From: Campylobacterota bacterium
GTDB lineage: Bacteria > Campylobacterota > Campylobacteria > Campylobacterales > SZUA-545
Assembly: GCA_003561815.1 (NCBI GenBank)
Contig: PWVP01000258.1
Coordinates: 1-6,758 of the forward strand
Length of the DNA: 6,758 bases
Direction of reading: 5' to 3'
The notes under the pieces were generated by a model. It ran no database searches and was not told where the DNA came from. It was given only the letters and a program-made list of their open reading frames with translations. Of the stretch, positions 6,709 to 6,758 are shown in pieces; position 1 is the first letter of the stretch; each line of letters starts with the position of its first letter. Position numbers and translations under genes: made by a program.

Positions 6709-6758
6709 CTAGTACGCTAATGGGGTTTTTTTAATCGCCTCATCGGCATTGGGACTCA
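6709..6758 (-). CDS. nuoI: NADH-quinone oxidoreductase (complex I) subunit I, C-terminal end only
   Basis: Only the last 15 complete codons are inside the window, reading SPNADEAIKKTPLAY and ending in TAG at 6711-6709. The rest of the gene lies beyond the right edge. The call rests on gene order: nuoI, which encodes the 2x[4Fe-4S] ferredoxin-like subunit of the peripheral arm, normally precedes nuoJ. The iron-sulfur CxxCxxC motifs are not in view and cannot be checked. The stop codon overlaps the nuoJ Shine-Dalgarno site and the gap to nuoJ is 9 nt, as expected for one operon. Confidence 0.8.
   Translation of the reverse strand, partial: SPNADEAIKKTPLAY

Noticed and set aside
1..6758. GATC looks over-represented (roughly 65 sites by hand, about 25 expected from composition)
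   Set aside because: Most sites come from Ile ATC codons after codons ending in G, or Asp GAT before C, in Ile-rich membrane proteins. Codon use explains the excess without a methylation or restriction story.

Overview
The window reads almost entirely on the minus strand. It holds the membrane-arm end of a respiratory complex I (nuo) operon, followed by a flagellar motor gene. In transcription order (right to left) it contains the last codons of nuoI, complete nuoJ, nuoK, nuoL, nuoM and nuoN, and then the first 285 codons of a secreted, TPR-bearing protein that I identify as pflA (paralysed flagella protein A). pflA runs off the left edge. No tRNA, rRNA, mobile element or CRISPR array is visible.

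Organism: a motile member of the Campylobacterota (Epsilonproteobacteria) is most likely. The order nuoJ-K-L-M-N followed directly by pflA matches, from memory, Campylobacter jejuni (Cj1566c nuoN, Cj1565c pflA) and Helicobacter pylori (HP1273, HP1274), and the Nuo sequences look like that group. By eye the base composition is clearly above half G+C, high for this phylum. That suggests one of its GC-richer environmental lineages rather than a host-associated Campylobacter or Helicobacter.

Layout: the nuo genes are packed as a single translational train. There are 9 nt between nuoI and nuoJ, an ATGA overlap for nuoJ/nuoK, 9 nt for nuoK/nuoL, no gap for nuoL/nuoM, and a one-base TAATG overlap for nuoM/nuoN. 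Each start has a good Shine-Dalgarno site. The pattern breaks at nuoN/pflA. There a 41-nt gap has no well-placed Shine-Dalgarno site and contains back-to-back G/C stems, and a third strong stem lies inside the pflA signal-peptide codons.

Function: NuoL, NuoM and NuoN are the three antiporter-like proton channels of complex I. NuoJ and NuoK link them to the quinone-reducing arm. All key channel glutamates and lysines that I checked are present, so the complex looks functional. In this phylum complex I is known to be fed by flavodoxin or ferredoxin rather than NADH in C. jejuni and H. pylori, but the subunits that decide this lie outside the window. PflA is a periplasmic part of the large Campylobacterota flagellar motor scaffold needed to hold the proton-driven stators. 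The locus thus places a generator of proton motive force beside a component of a machine that consumes it.

I see no new enzyme system. The most interesting spot is the structured, homopolymer-rich nuoN/pflA junction (about 803-897). The most interesting protein oddity is an extra N-terminal membrane helix on NuoL.
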